A DNA stretch of 5,435 nt from JBMNUL01 sp050946255 (lineage in GTDB: Bacteria > Actinomycetota > Coriobacteriia > Coriobacteriales > CADBOM01): positions 1-5,435 of the forward strand of contig JBMNUL010000171.1 of assembly GCA_050946255.1 (NCBI GenBank), in the 5' to 3' direction. Both the position numbers and the translations under genes were made by a program. A model generated the notes under the pieces. It searched no databases, was not told the origin of the DNA, and was given only the letters and a program-made list of their open reading frames with translations. Shown one piece after another: positions 5,428 to 5,435 of this stretch (position 1 is its first letter; the number at the start of each line of letters is the position of its first letter).

Positions 5428-5435
5428 TCGATTTG

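Larger units (their letters stand above)
5202..5435. other. AT-rich non-coding region with clustered short repeats
   Basis: No gene is supported here. The region contains several small symmetrical elements: AACACAT (5312-5318) with ATGTGTT (5334-5340); a consensus-like TTGACA at 5329-5334 without a properly spaced -10; two adjacent CAGTTTT copies (5354-5367) followed by a partial third; TGTCAG (5351-5356) with CTGACA (5388-5393); and the TTTCACA dyad at 5411-5427. It probably holds the control region of nnrE and perhaps of a divergent gene beyond the right edge. Confidence 0.55.

Overview
The window looks like a piece of chromosome from an anaerobic or oxygen-sensitive bacterium. The evidence is a two-iron superoxide reductase (desulfoferrodoxin), strong Shine-Dalgarno sequences before every start, a GTG start, a TATAAT -10 box and a Rho-independent terminator. 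Coding DNA is moderately GC-rich and the intergenic DNA is clearly more AT-rich. I cannot name the organism. An anaerobic Gram-positive such as a member of the Coriobacteriia would fit, but that is a guess.

Layout from left to right. Positions 1-668 (minus) hold the N-terminal 222 residues of an acyl-CoA synthetase (AMP-forming adenylation family), cut by the window edge. A 330-bp AT-rich divergent region (669-998) separates it from an AGCS-family sodium:alanine/glycine symporter on the plus strand (999-2708, GTG start). This symporter has an unusually long C-terminal tail. It converges on a GNAT N-acetyltransferase (2803-3342, minus). After a divergent promoter region comes the desulfoferrodoxin/superoxide reductase (3564-3947, plus), ending at a strong terminator (3987-4022). 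Facing it on the minus strand are a 57-residue protein of unknown function (4044-4217) and, upstream of that, an NAD(P)H-hydrate epimerase (4320-5201) with an odd C-terminal extension. The last 234 bases (5202-5435) are AT-rich, non-coding and contain several short repeats and dyads.

The genes do not form one pathway. Two are housekeeping or protective: superoxide reductase removes superoxide without releasing O2, and the epimerase repairs damaged nicotinamide cofactors. The acyl-CoA synthetase and the symporter are divergently arranged and could serve uptake and activation of organic or amino acids, but nothing in the sequence proves a link. The only plausible operon in the window is epimerase followed by the 57-residue protein.

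I see no phage, insertion sequence, CRISPR array, tRNA or rRNA, and no convincing new multi-gene system. The points most worth a second look are the epimerase tail, which resembles a shrunken NnrD (ribokinase-fold dehydratase) domain, the uncharacterised 57-residue protein with a dyad in its leader, the symporter tail, and the dyad in the acyl-CoA synthetase leader.
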